A stretch of DNA of 64,000 nucleotides from JAXDJH01 sp034663635. Lineage in GTDB: Bacteria; Actinomycetota; CADDZG01; WHSQ01. The stretch lies in NCBI GenBank assembly GCA_034663635.1, contig JAXDJH010000006.1, positions 1 through 64,000 of the forward strand, read 5' to 3'. The notes under the pieces are model-generated. The model did no database searches. It was not told the origin of the DNA and saw only the letters and a program-made list of their open reading frames with translations. Shown piece after piece: positions 1 through 8,002 of this stretch. Position 1 is the first letter of the stretch; every line of letters starts with the position of its first letter. Position numbers and translations under genes: made by a program.

Positions 1-466
1 TCTCGTCGACCGCCTTCGAAGTGGAATATCCCCACCGATTCGTCGTGGTGGGGCCGAGCACGCGATCGTCATCCTCACGGAACGGGCCGGCCGAGTTCTT
101 CCCGTAGATCTCAGACGTCGAAGCGATCAACACCTTGCTGTGATACCGGTGTGCTGCTTCGAGAACGGTCTCTGATCCGCGGATGTTCGTGATCAAGCTG
201 TGGAGAGGTTTCTCGACGATCAGCCGCACGCCCACCGCGGCGGCGAGATGGATGACCACGTCACTCCGAGATACGAGATCATCGACCAGCAGAGCATCGA
301 GAACGCTCCCGTGAACGATCTCGATCCTGCCTTCCACCGACGCTAGGTTCTCGATCCGGCCGGTGGAGAGATTGTCGAGAACGATCACCTCGTGTCCGGC
401 ATCGAGGAGTGCTTCGACGGCATGCGAACCGATGAAGCCCGCACCGCCCGTGACGAGGTAACGCAT
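1..466 (-). CDS. NAD-dependent sugar-nucleotide epimerase/dehydratase, partial
   Basis: This is the N-terminal 155 residues of an extended short-chain dehydrogenase of the UDP-glucose 4-epimerase/UDP-glucuronate decarboxylase type; the rest lies beyond the left edge. The protein begins MRYLVTGGAGFIGSH, the GxxGxxG NAD-binding loop. It continues through the VLDNLSTG adenosine-ribose segment, IHLAA, a STSEIYG serine motif and the catalytic YSTSK (Tyr-x3-Lys) near the cut end. The ATG is at 464-466, close to and upstream of the nuoN stop region on the same strand. The substrate cannot be told from this part; a cell-envelope sugar role is typical of the family. The fold is certain, the exact reaction is not. 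Confidence 0.85.
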   Translation of the reverse strand, partial: MRYLVTGGAGFIGSHAVEALLDAGHEVIVLDNLSTGRIENLASVEGRIEIVHGSVLDALLVDDLVSRSDVVIHLAAAVGVRLIVEKPLHSLITNIRGSETVLEAAHRYHSKVLIASTSEIYGKNSAGPFREDDDRVLGPTTTNRWGYSTSKAVDE

Positions 467-491
467 ACCCGCACGATATCTGTGCGGAGCC

Positions 492-1976
492 TTAGAGGTT
501 GGCGAAGAACTTCGCCTTTTCCGCAGCTTCGATAAGCGGCGTCCAATACAGCCCGAAGAAGATCGTCGCAACCGCGGTCAGCGCAATCACTCCCGTCGCA
601 AGGCCCCCGACACGGGCGGGGGCATGTCCCTCATCCGGCTCCTGCATGTACATGACCACCATCACGCGGAGATAGAAGAACGCCGCGATCGCGCTCGCGA
701 CCATCGCAACGACGACGAGCCAGAGGTAGCCCGCGTCTATCGCAGGACCGAACACGACCACCTTGCCCACGAACCCAACCGTCAACGGAACGCCTGCGAG
801 CGACAGCAGGAAGAGCGTGAGCGCGCCCGCCATCAACGGGTTCTCGTAGAAGAGCCCTTTGTAATCGTTCAAACGAACCCGACGCTCGCCGCGCTCGGAG
901 ATCGCCGACACGACCGCGAATGCGCCGAGGACGGTGATGCCGTAGGTGGCGAGATAGAACAGCGCGCCGGACACGCTGAGGTCGGTCGCGGGGATCAACC
1001 CGATCAGTACGAAGCCTGCGTGCGCTATGGACGAGTAGGCCAGCAGTCGCTTCACGTCCTCTTGGACCACGGCCAGGACCGAGCCGACCAGCATCGTCGC
1101 GACGGCGATGCCGAGCAGCAATGGGCGCCAATCCCATCTCAGCGGGAACAACGCCGTGTCGAGGAGTCTGATCAAAGCGGCGAAGCCGGCGAGCTTGGAG
1201 CCCGCTGCCATGAAGCCCGTCACCGGCGAAGGCGCGCCTTGGTACGCGTCGGGCGTCCACATGTGGAACGGAACCGCGGCGACCTTGAATCCGAGACCGA
1301 CGATCAGAAGGCCGGTGGCCACAACGAGCAGGGCCGCGTCCGAGGCGGGGTTGGAGATGAGGAATCCGAGGATGCCGGTCGTGGGATCGCCTCCGGGGTA
1401 GAGGTGAGTCGTTCCCGTCGCTCCGTACGCGAGCGCGATGCCCAGCAGGAAGAACGTCGACGAGAACGCGCCCAGCAGGAAGTACTTCATGGACGATTCC
1501 TGACTGATGAGCGAGTCTCGCTTGTAGCCGACGAGGACGTAGAGGGCCAGGGAGAACGTCTCGAGCGCGATGAACATCATGATCAGGTCCGCGGCGTCGA
1601 CCATCAGCATCATTCCTGCGATGGCGAACAGGACGAGCGCGTAGAACTCGACCTCCTCGATCTCCTCCCGCACGAGGTAATCGCGAGCGAGCCACACCGA
1701 CAGAAGACCGAACACGGCAAGCGCGACTTTCGAGAACGTCGCGAACCCGTCCAGCGCGACCATCCCGCCGAGTTGCAGCTCGTGCTCGCCCCACACGCCG
1801 ACAGCTAGGAAGAGCGAAACCCCCAGCCCGAGGGTCGAGAGTCCCGGCAGGTACCAGCTGGGCAGCTTGTCTCCGACGATCGCGTGGAACACCAGGATGA
1901 ACAGGGCCGCAACCGCGAGAGCGAGCTCCGGCGCGATCCCGGCGAGCTCTACGTGCGGAGCGTCGAAGGCCGGCAT
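492..1976 (-). CDS. nuoN: NADH-quinone oxidoreductase subunit N
   Basis: Antiporter-like proton-pumping membrane subunit of complex I, 494 residues, the usual length. It has about 14 hydrophobic segments and the family core around LVGYKRDS, AFHMWTPDAYQGAP (written KVAAVPFHMWTPDAYQG here) and a DVKRLLAYSSIAHAG segment with the conserved pumping Lys in a broken helix. It is the last gene of the nuo operon, and its ATG overlaps the nuoM stop as ATGA. The long opposite-strand reading frame across it is only a high-GC shadow. Confidence 0.97.
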   Translation of the reverse strand: MPAFDAPHVELAGIAPELALAVAALFILVFHAIVGDKLPSWYLPGLSTLGLGVSLFLAVGVWGEHELQLGGMVALDGFATFSKVALAVFGLLSVWLARDYLVREEIEEVEFYALVLFAIAGMMLMVDAADLIMMFIALETFSLALYVLVGYKRDSLISQESSMKYFLLGAFSSTFFLLGIALAYGATGTTHLYPGGDPTTGILGFLISNPASDAALLVVATGLLIVGLGFKVAAVPFHMWTPDAYQGAPSPVTGFMAAGSKLAGFAALIRLLDTALFPLRWDWRPLLLGIAVATMLVGSVLAVVQEDVKRLLAYSSIAHAGFVLIGLIPATDLSVSGALFYLATYGITVLGAFAVVSAISERGERRVRLNDYKGLFYENPLMAGALTLFLLSLAGVPLTVGFVGKVVVFGPAIDAGYLWLVVVAMVASAIAAFFYLRVMVVMYMQEPDEGHAPARVGGLATGVIALTAVATIFFGLYWTPLIEAAEKAKFFANL

Positions 1977-3484
1977 CAGGGGGCCTCCGCTTGGTCGCCG
2001 GTCGTGGTCGATCCCCCGTTGAGTTGCTGGACGACCTTCGTGGCGGCCGGTTCGATGCGCTCGAGGAACGGCTTCGGATAGACGCCGATGAAGACGATCA
2101 GCGCGACGAGAGGAGCGAGCATCGCGACCTCACGCCAGTTGAGGTCTGGGATCGATCGGTTCTCCTCGACCGTGATGGGGCCGTGGAACACGCGCTGGTA
2201 GGCCCACAACAGATACACCGCCGCCAGGATGATCCCGAAAGCCGCGGGGATCACCCACCAGCGGTAGCTGAAGAACGTCCCAAGCAGCACCAGGAACTCA
2301 CCGACGAATCCGTTCAGCCCCGGGAGTCCGAGCGACGACAACGCGACGAACAGGAAAAGCCCCGCGAAGATCGGGACCGTCGCGGCGATGCCTCCGTAGT
2401 CGGCGATCAAGCGGGTATGTCGCCGGTCGTAAAGAGCGCCCACGAGCAGGAAAAGCGCTCCGGTCGACAGGCCGTGGTTGACCATCTGAAGGATCCCCCC
2501 GCTCATGCCCTGAACGGTTCCCACGAAGATCCCGAGGATGACGAAGCCGAGGTGAGCCACCGAGGAATACGCGATCAGTCGCTTGAGGTCCTTCTGCATC
2601 GCTGCGACGAGCGCTCCGTAGATGATCCCGACGATCGCCAAGCCCATGATGATCGGCGCGAACTCCTTAGCCGCCTCCGGGAAGAGCGGGATCCCGAAAC
2701 GTATCAATCCGTACGCGCCCATCTTCAGCATGACGCCGGCCAACATCACCGACCCTGCCGTCGGCGCTTCCGTGTGCGCGTCCGGCAACCACGTGTGCAG
2801 AGGCACTAACGGAACCTTCACCGCGAACGATGCGAAGAATGCCAGGAAGAGCCACCGTTGAGTGCCCGTCGCAAGATCGAGCGTCAAGAGTTTCGTGTAG
2901 TCGAACGTTGGACCGCCCTTGGCGGCGAAGTAAAGAAACAGGATCGCCACCAACATCAACAGGGAGCCGACGAGGGTGAACAGGAAAAACTTCATCGCCG
3001 CGTAGATGCGATTGCCGTAACCCCACATCCCGATGAGGAAATACATCGGGATGAGCGTTACTTCCCAGAAGAGATAGAAGAGGAACATGTCGAGGGAAGC
3101 GAAGACTCCCAGCATCCCCGTCTCGAGGGCCAGAAGGAAGATGAAGTAAGGCTTCAACCTCGAGGTGATGGTCCACGACGCGAGCACGCCCAGTGGCATG
3201 AGGAACGTCGTGAGCATGATCATCCAGAGACTGATCCCATCGATACCCGTCGAGTAGGTCACGCCCCAATCGGGGATCCAACTGGCCTTCGAACCGAGCT
3301 GGAAGCCCGCGTCATGCATGTCGAAGTTGAAGAGAACCCCGAGCGAGACCACGAAGGCGATCAAGGTCACGGCCAGAGCGCCCCAACGAAGCAGATCGTC
3401 GCGGCCCTTCGGAACGAATCCGAGTGCAAGCGCGCCTGCGAGAGGGATGAATATGACGACGTCGAGGAACGGGAAGTCGCTCAC
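1976..3484 (-). CDS. nuoM: NADH-quinone oxidoreductase subunit M
   Basis: Second antiporter-like subunit of the complex I membrane arm, 502 residues. Recognisable segments are GIDGISLWMIMLTTFL, the FFLFTLVGSLLML helix, PLHTWLPDAHTEAPTAGSV and KDLKRLIAYSSVAHLGFV, which hold the conserved Lys and His residues of the proton path. The C-terminus is hydrophilic. The start is GTG at 3484, overlapping the nuoL stop by 4 nt, so translational coupling is likely. Confidence 0.97.
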   Translation of the reverse strand: MSDFPFLDVVIFIPLAGALALGFVPKGRDDLLRWGALAVTLIAFVVSLGVLFNFDMHDAGFQLGSKASWIPDWGVTYSTGIDGISLWMIMLTTFLMPLGVLASWTITSRLKPYFIFLLALETGMLGVFASLDMFLFYLFWEVTLIPMYFLIGMWGYGNRIYAAMKFFLFTLVGSLLMLVAILFLYFAAKGGPTFDYTKLLTLDLATGTQRWLFLAFFASFAVKVPLVPLHTWLPDAHTEAPTAGSVMLAGVMLKMGAYGLIRFGIPLFPEAAKEFAPIIMGLAIVGIIYGALVAAMQKDLKRLIAYSSVAHLGFVILGIFVGTVQGMSGGILQMVNHGLSTGALFLLVGALYDRRHTRLIADYGGIAATVPIFAGLFLFVALSSLGLPGLNGFVGEFLVLLGTFFSYRWWVIPAAFGIILAAVYLLWAYQRVFHGPITVEENRSIPDLNWREVAMLAPLVALIVFIGVYPKPFLERIEPAATKVVQQLNGGSTTTGDQAEAP

Positions 3485-5412
3485 AACGTCACCTTCGCCA
3501 GCACGATCGTGAATATGACGACGACGCCCAGCAAGAACGTGGCCGCGTAGTTACGGACGTAACCGGACTGGATACCGCGCAGTCGTTCGGACGTCCGCGC
3601 CACGAACTTGCCGGATCCGACCAAAAGGCCATCGACCACGTTCGGATCGAAGCGGTCGGCGAACCAGGTCGCGAGGCGCTTGCCGGGCAGCACGATCGTT
3701 GCGCCGTAGATGCGGTCGACATAGAACTTGTTGCGGGCCGGCTCGACGAGCCACGCCAGTCTCGCTTCCAACTTGCGTCGTCGAAGACTCCCCGCCCGCG
3801 ACAGGTAGAGGACCCGAGCGATGAGGACCCCGCTCGCTGCGACGAGAAGCGCGGCCCCCGCGAGCAACCAGGGCGTCAGCCCTTCGGGAACCCGGGACTC
3901 GCCAACGACCGGCTCGAGGAAGTGCTCGAGCGTCAAGATGCTCGGAAGGTTGATGGCTCCTCCCACAACCGACAGAACGCCAAGGGGGATGAGCGCTGCC
4001 GCCATCGATGGAGGAACGTCGTGCACGTGCACGCCCTCCGGCACGATCACGCGTCCCTCGAAGACCCGGAAGTAGAGCCTCGACATATAGAAGGCGGTCA
4101 GGAACGCGGTCAATATGCCGACCGCCCAGATCGCGTAGTCGCCGCTCGCCCACGCCGAAGCGAGGATCGCGTCCTTCGAGAAGAAACCGGCGAACGGAAT
4201 GACTCCGCAGATCGCGAGCCAGCCCATCATGAAGGTCCATCCGGTGATCGGCATGACCTTGCGGAGGCCGCCCATCTTTCGCATGTCGACCTCGCCGGCG
4301 AGAGCGTGCATCACCGCGCCGGCTCCGAGGAACATCAGGGCCTTGAAGAACGCGTGAGTCACGAGATGGAAGATCCCGGCGGAGTACGCGTGAACGCCAT
4401 GAGCCATGAACATGTAACCGAGCTGAGAGATCGTCGAATAGGCGAGCACTCGTTTGATGTCGTATTCGAAGCAAGCCATGACGGCGGCAAGCAGCGCTGT
4501 AGCGGCGCCGATGTAGCCCACGACCATGAGCGCCGTGTCGCCGGAGGCCTCGAACACGGGGCTCAACCGGGCGACCATGTAGACGCCCGCCGTGACCATC
4601 GTCGCCGCGTGGATCAAGGCGGAGACGGGAGTGGGACCCTCCATGGCATCGGGCAACCAAACGTAGAGAGGGATCTGCGCGCTCTTGCCGGTAGCCCCTC
4701 CGAACAAGAGCAGGGCGATGATCGTTGCCGCTCCAGCAGTCATCGCCCCCGCGTGCTCGTTGATCTGACCAATGGTCAGGCTTCCCACCGTCGTGGTGAG
4801 AAGGAAGATGCCGATCAAGAACGAGAAATCGCCGATGCGGTTGACGATGAACGCCTTCTTCGCCGCGTTCGCGGCGGACGGTTTCTCGAACCAGAATCCG
4901 ATCAAGAGATAGGAACAGAGCCCGACGCCCTCCCAGCCGACGTACAGCAACAATGCGTTGTCGGCAAGAACGAGGAGCAGCATCGAGGCCGCGAACAGAT
5001 TCAGATAGGAGAAGAACCGCGGGTAGCGCGGATCGTCGTGCATGTAACCGATCGAATAGACGTGGATCAGCGTTCCCACGCCTGTGACGACCAGGAGCAT
5101 GACGATGGAGAGCTGATCGACGAGCAGGTCGAACGCGACCGAGAAGCCTCCCACCGAGATCCAATCGAACCCGTGATACCCGGCGGCGCGCAGGTTGTAC
5201 GTCTCGTGACCGGCCTCGACCCCGATCAGACGCAGGAACAAGATCACGCTGAGAACGAAGGAGAGCCCTATCGCTCCGGAGGCGACGACCCCCGCGAGCT
5301 TCCCGACTCGTTTGCCAAAGAACAACAGAACCATCGACGAGACGAGCGGGATCGCGATCACCCACGGCGCGAGGTTCGCGCTGAAGCCCTGCCCCAATAT
5401 GTCTGCCGTCAT
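3481..5412 (-). CDS. nuoL: NADH-quinone oxidoreductase subunit L
   Basis: Distal proton-pumping subunit of complex I, 643 residues, matching the family. It contains VDQLSIVMLLVVTGVGTLIHVYSIGYM, LYVGWEGVGLCSYLLIGFW, QIPLYVWLPDAMEGPTPVSALIHAATMV and YDIKRVLAYSTISQLGYM, the diagnostic signature regions. The long lateral helix region follows in the last ~100 residues. The ATG at 5410-5412 overlaps the nuoK stop by 4 nt. Confidence 0.98.
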   Translation of the reverse strand: MTADILGQGFSANLAPWVIAIPLVSSMVLLFFGKRVGKLAGVVASGAIGLSFVLSVILFLRLIGVEAGHETYNLRAAGYHGFDWISVGGFSVAFDLLVDQLSIVMLLVVTGVGTLIHVYSIGYMHDDPRYPRFFSYLNLFAASMLLLVLADNALLLYVGWEGVGLCSYLLIGFWFEKPSAANAAKKAFIVNRIGDFSFLIGIFLLTTTVGSLTIGQINEHAGAMTAGAATIIALLLFGGATGKSAQIPLYVWLPDAMEGPTPVSALIHAATMVTAGVYMVARLSPVFEASGDTALMVVGYIGAATALLAAVMACFEYDIKRVLAYSTISQLGYMFMAHGVHAYSAGIFHLVTHAFFKALMFLGAGAVMHALAGEVDMRKMGGLRKVMPITGWTFMMGWLAICGVIPFAGFFSKDAILASAWASGDYAIWAVGILTAFLTAFYMSRLYFRVFEGRVIVPEGVHVHDVPPSMAAALIPLGVLSVVGGAINLPSILTLEHFLEPVVGESRVPEGLTPWLLAGAALLVAASGVLIARVLYLSRAGSLRRRKLEARLAWLVEPARNKFYVDRIYGATIVLPGKRLATWFADRFDPNVVDGLLVGSGKFVARTSERLRGIQSGYVRNYAATFLLGVVVIFTIVLAKVTL

Positions 5413-5714
5413 CGCCGCAACAGGTTGACGTCGTCGACGTTCGCGCTGGCCCTGTGCCTGAAGATCACCGTGATGATCGCCAGTCCAACGACGACTTCAG
5501 CCGCCGCGACGACGAGCACGAAGAAGACGAGAACCTGACCGTCTATGTGTCCGTGAACCCGAGCGAAGGTGACGAACACGAGGTTCACGGCGTTGAGCAT
5601 CAGCTCGATGAACATGAAGATGACGATCGCGTTCTTGCGCACGAGAGCGCCGACGGCGCCGATCGTGAACATCAGGGCCGCCAGCGCTAAGTAATAGCCC
5701 GGGTCGACGCTCAC
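5409..5714 (-). CDS. nuoK: NADH-quinone oxidoreductase subunit K
   Basis: Small three-helix complex I subunit of 101 residues, the standard size. The signature LVRKNAIVIFMFIELMLNAVNLVFV contains the conserved membrane Glu in helix 2 that takes part in proton transfer. A second conserved acidic residue is in VVAAAEVVVGLA. The start is GTG at 5714, overlapping the nuoJ stop, in the normal J-K-L order. Confidence 0.96.
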   Translation of the reverse strand: MSVDPGYYLALAALMFTIGAVGALVRKNAIVIFMFIELMLNAVNLVFVTFARVHGHIDGQVLVFFVLVVAAAEVVVGLAIITVIFRHRASANVDDVNLLRR

Positions 5715-6304
5715 GCGGCTCCCTCGACAAGTTCATCGTCGGCCTCGCTCTGCGGAGTGGCGAGGTGCTCGGTAGCGCCGATCCGGCGAGCGAGCACCAT
5801 CACGCCGACGATCGCCACAACGAGCAGCACCGAAGTCGCCTCGAACGGCAGGAGGTAGGTGGAAAACAGCGAGCGAGCCAGCGAGATGACGTTGCCGGGA
5901 TCGCGATTGATCTCCTCGATGCCCGCGCCGCCTGCGGTGAGCCGTCCCAGAGCGAGGTCGGTCCCCCTGAACGCGACGTAGAGGATCTCGACCGCGAAGA
6001 GGCCCCCGAGCACCGTCGCCCAGCCGCGCTGACCATGAAGAGGCTCGGTTAGCGATTCTCGATAGTCGACCCCGAGCAACATGATCACGAACAGGAACAG
6101 GACCATGATCGCCCCGGCGTAGACGATGATCTGCACCGCGGCGACGAAGAACGCTCCTTGCAGAAGGAACGCGCCCGCCAAGGCGATCTGCGTGCCGACG
6201 AGAAACAGCGCGACGTGAACGGCGTTCTTCGCGAAGAGCATCGCGATCGAGCTGCCCAACGCGATCACGAAGATCACACCGAAGACGAACACCTCGATGT
6301 TCAT
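5711..6304 (-). CDS. nuoJ: NADH-quinone oxidoreductase subunit J
   Basis: Complex I membrane subunit J, 197 residues. The start MNIEVFVFGVIF is chosen at 6304 because its ATG overlaps the nuoI stop as ATGA; a longer in-frame extension reads through nuoI and is not credible. Five membrane helices are visible, including the VQIIVYAGAIMVLFLFVIMLLG segment that forms the family's pi-bulge helix. The C-terminus is acidic. Confidence 0.95.
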   Translation of the reverse strand: MNIEVFVFGVIFVIALGSSIAMLFAKNAVHVALFLVGTQIALAGAFLLQGAFFVAAVQIIVYAGAIMVLFLFVIMLLGVDYRESLTEPLHGQRGWATVLGGLFAVEILYVAFRGTDLALGRLTAGGAGIEEINRDPGNVISLARSLFSTYLLPFEATSVLLVVAIVGVMVLARRIGATEHLATPQSEADDELVEGAA

Positions 6305-6792
6305 TTCGCCGCCTCTTTGAGGTTGCGATCCGGTGGGAACTCTTTCTTGGTTGGCCAGTGCCGAAGGATCGGGCTGTCGATGATCAGTTGATCCTTCTTG
6401 TAGATCATCGACTCGCGCGAATCGCTTGAGATCTCGTATTCGGTGGTCATCAGAAGAGCCTCGGTGGGACAGGCCTCGACACAAAGCCCGCAGAAGATGC
6501 AGCGGAGGTAGTTGATCTGATAGATCTGCGCGTAACGCTCCCCCGGCGAGAACCGAGCGTCGGGAGTGTTCTCGGCCCCCACGACGTAGATCGCATCGGC
6601 TGGGCACGCCCCCGCACAAAGCTCGCATCCGATGCACTTCTCGAGCCCGTCGGGATGCCGATCGAGGATGTGACGACCCTTGTAACGCGGGAATGGAGTG
6701 CGTCGAGACTCGGGGTAGCCAACCGTGTCCTTGCGTTTGAAGACGTTGCTGATGACAACGCCCATCCCGCGCATGATCTCAGGCAGTGCCAC
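6301..6792 (-). CDS. nuoI: NADH-quinone oxidoreductase subunit I, 2x[4Fe-4S]
   Basis: Peripheral-arm ferredoxin-like subunit that carries clusters N6a and N6b, passing electrons from NuoG toward NuoB. It is 163 residues long with two CxxCxxCxxxCP motifs, CIGCELCAGACP and CIFCGLCVEACP. It overlaps nuoH by 14 nt and nuoJ by 4 nt on the same strand, in the canonical H-I-J order. Confidence 0.97.
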   Translation of the reverse strand: MALPEIMRGMGVVISNVFKRKDTVGYPESRRTPFPRYKGRHILDRHPDGLEKCIGCELCAGACPADAIYVVGAENTPDARFSPGERYAQIYQINYLRCIFCGLCVEACPTEALLMTTEYEISSDSRESMIYKKDQLIIDSPILRHWPTKKEFPPDRNLKEAAK

Positions 6793-8002
6793 TGCTCACC
6801 CCCTTGGCCGGAGTTACCGCTTCTCGCAACCTGGGATCCCCGCGGCCGGCCCACAGGATCACGACCGCGGCCATGACTCCGATCGCGCCGAGGCGCACGG
6901 CGAACGAAGCTCCCGGCGTGTTGAGCACCGCGGTCACAACGATCCAGCCCAAAGCCGCCGGGATGAGTCGCTTCCACCCCAGCCACATGAGCCTGTCGTA
7001 GCGAAGCCGCGGCAGCGTCGCGCGCAACCAGATGAACAGGTAGACGAACAACATCGTCTTAAAGACGAACCAACCCATCGGCATCACCGACTCGATGAAT
7101 CGGAACGGCGAATCGTTCCCGAAGCTGAAGATCGGGCCATCCCACCCACCGAAGAACAACGTCACGGCCATGGCCGAAACCGCCACCACGTGGATGTACT
7201 CGCCGAGGAAGAACATCGCGAACCGGATCCCGGAGTACTCCGTGTGGAATCCGGCAACGAGCTCGGTCTCGGCCTCGGGCAGGTCGAACGGAGCGCGGTT
7301 CGTCTCGGCGATCCCCGCGATCAAGAAGATGAGGAACGCGGGCCATTGCGTGACGATGAACCAGTTCGGCAGGAACGAGATCTCGCGGCCCAGCACCTGC
7401 AGCGGCTCGATCTGAGCCTGCACGATGTCGACCGTGGACAAGCTGCCGGACGCGAGAGCGATCGGGACGAGCGAGAGCCCAAGCGCGATCTCGTACGAGA
7501 TCAACTGTGCACTCGAACGGATCCCACCAAGCAACGGGTACTTGGAGCCCGAGGCCCAACCCGCGAGCACGATCCCGTACACCCCGAGCGAGCCCATCGC
7601 TAAGAAAAAGAGCAATCCGATGTTGACGTCGCTGAGGATCAGACCGACATTCCGATGCGCCACGTGCACGCTGTTGCCGACCGGGATCACGGCGAAGGCT
7701 AGGAATGCGGGAACCATCGCCGCGACCGGCGCTATCGCGTAGGTCCACCTGTCGGCCATCGACGGACGGAAGTCCTCTTTGAAGAAAAGCTTGATGCCGT
7801 CGGCGAGGGTCTGAAGCAATCCGAACGGCCCCCACCGGTTGGGGCCGATGCGCGCCTGCATGTCGGCGATCACCTTCCGCTCGAACCAGATGACGAGCAA
7901 CGTCACGAGCAAAAGAACGAGAAAGATGATCACGGTCTTGACTAGGGCGATGATGACCGCCGCCCCCAGGAAGTCACCGATCCAGTCGAAGACGCCGCTC
8001 AC
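6779..8002 (-). CDS. nuoH: NADH-quinone oxidoreductase subunit H
   Basis: Membrane subunit that forms part of the quinone pocket together with NuoB and NuoD. It is 407 residues long with about eight hydrophobic helices. The signatures ERKVIADMQARIGPNRWGPFG and AETNRAPFDLPEAETELVAGFHTEYSG are the characteristic NuoH loops. The start is GTG at 8002, overlapping the nuoG stop by 4 nt. The C-terminal tail after the last helix is somewhat longer than in E. coli and ends with a basic and Ser/Thr-rich stretch. Confidence 0.97.
   Translation of the reverse strand: MSGVFDWIGDFLGAAVIIALVKTVIIFLVLLLVTLLVIWFERKVIADMQARIGPNRWGPFGLLQTLADGIKLFFKEDFRPSMADRWTYAIAPVAAMVPAFLAFAVIPVGNSVHVAHRNVGLILSDVNIGLLFFLAMGSLGVYGIVLAGWASGSKYPLLGGIRSSAQLISYEIALGLSLVPIALASGSLSTVDIVQAQIEPLQVLGREISFLPNWFIVTQWPAFLIFLIAGIAETNRAPFDLPEAETELVAGFHTEYSGIRFAMFFLGEYIHVVAVSAMAVTLFFGGWDGPIFSFGNDSPFRFIESVMPMGWFVFKTMLFVYLFIWLRATLPRLRYDRLMWLGWKRLIPAALGWIVVTAVLNTPGASFAVRLGAIGVMAAVVILWAGRGDPRLREAVTPAKGVSSGTA

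Noticed and set aside
624..1808. 394-residue plus-strand frame opposite nuoN
   Set aside because: High-GC shadow frame, rich in Arg/His/Glu with no family features, fully inside a certain gene.
3922..5538. 538-residue plus-strand frame opposite nuoL and nuoK
   Set aside because: Same antisense shadow pattern; crosses two real genes and has no start signal.
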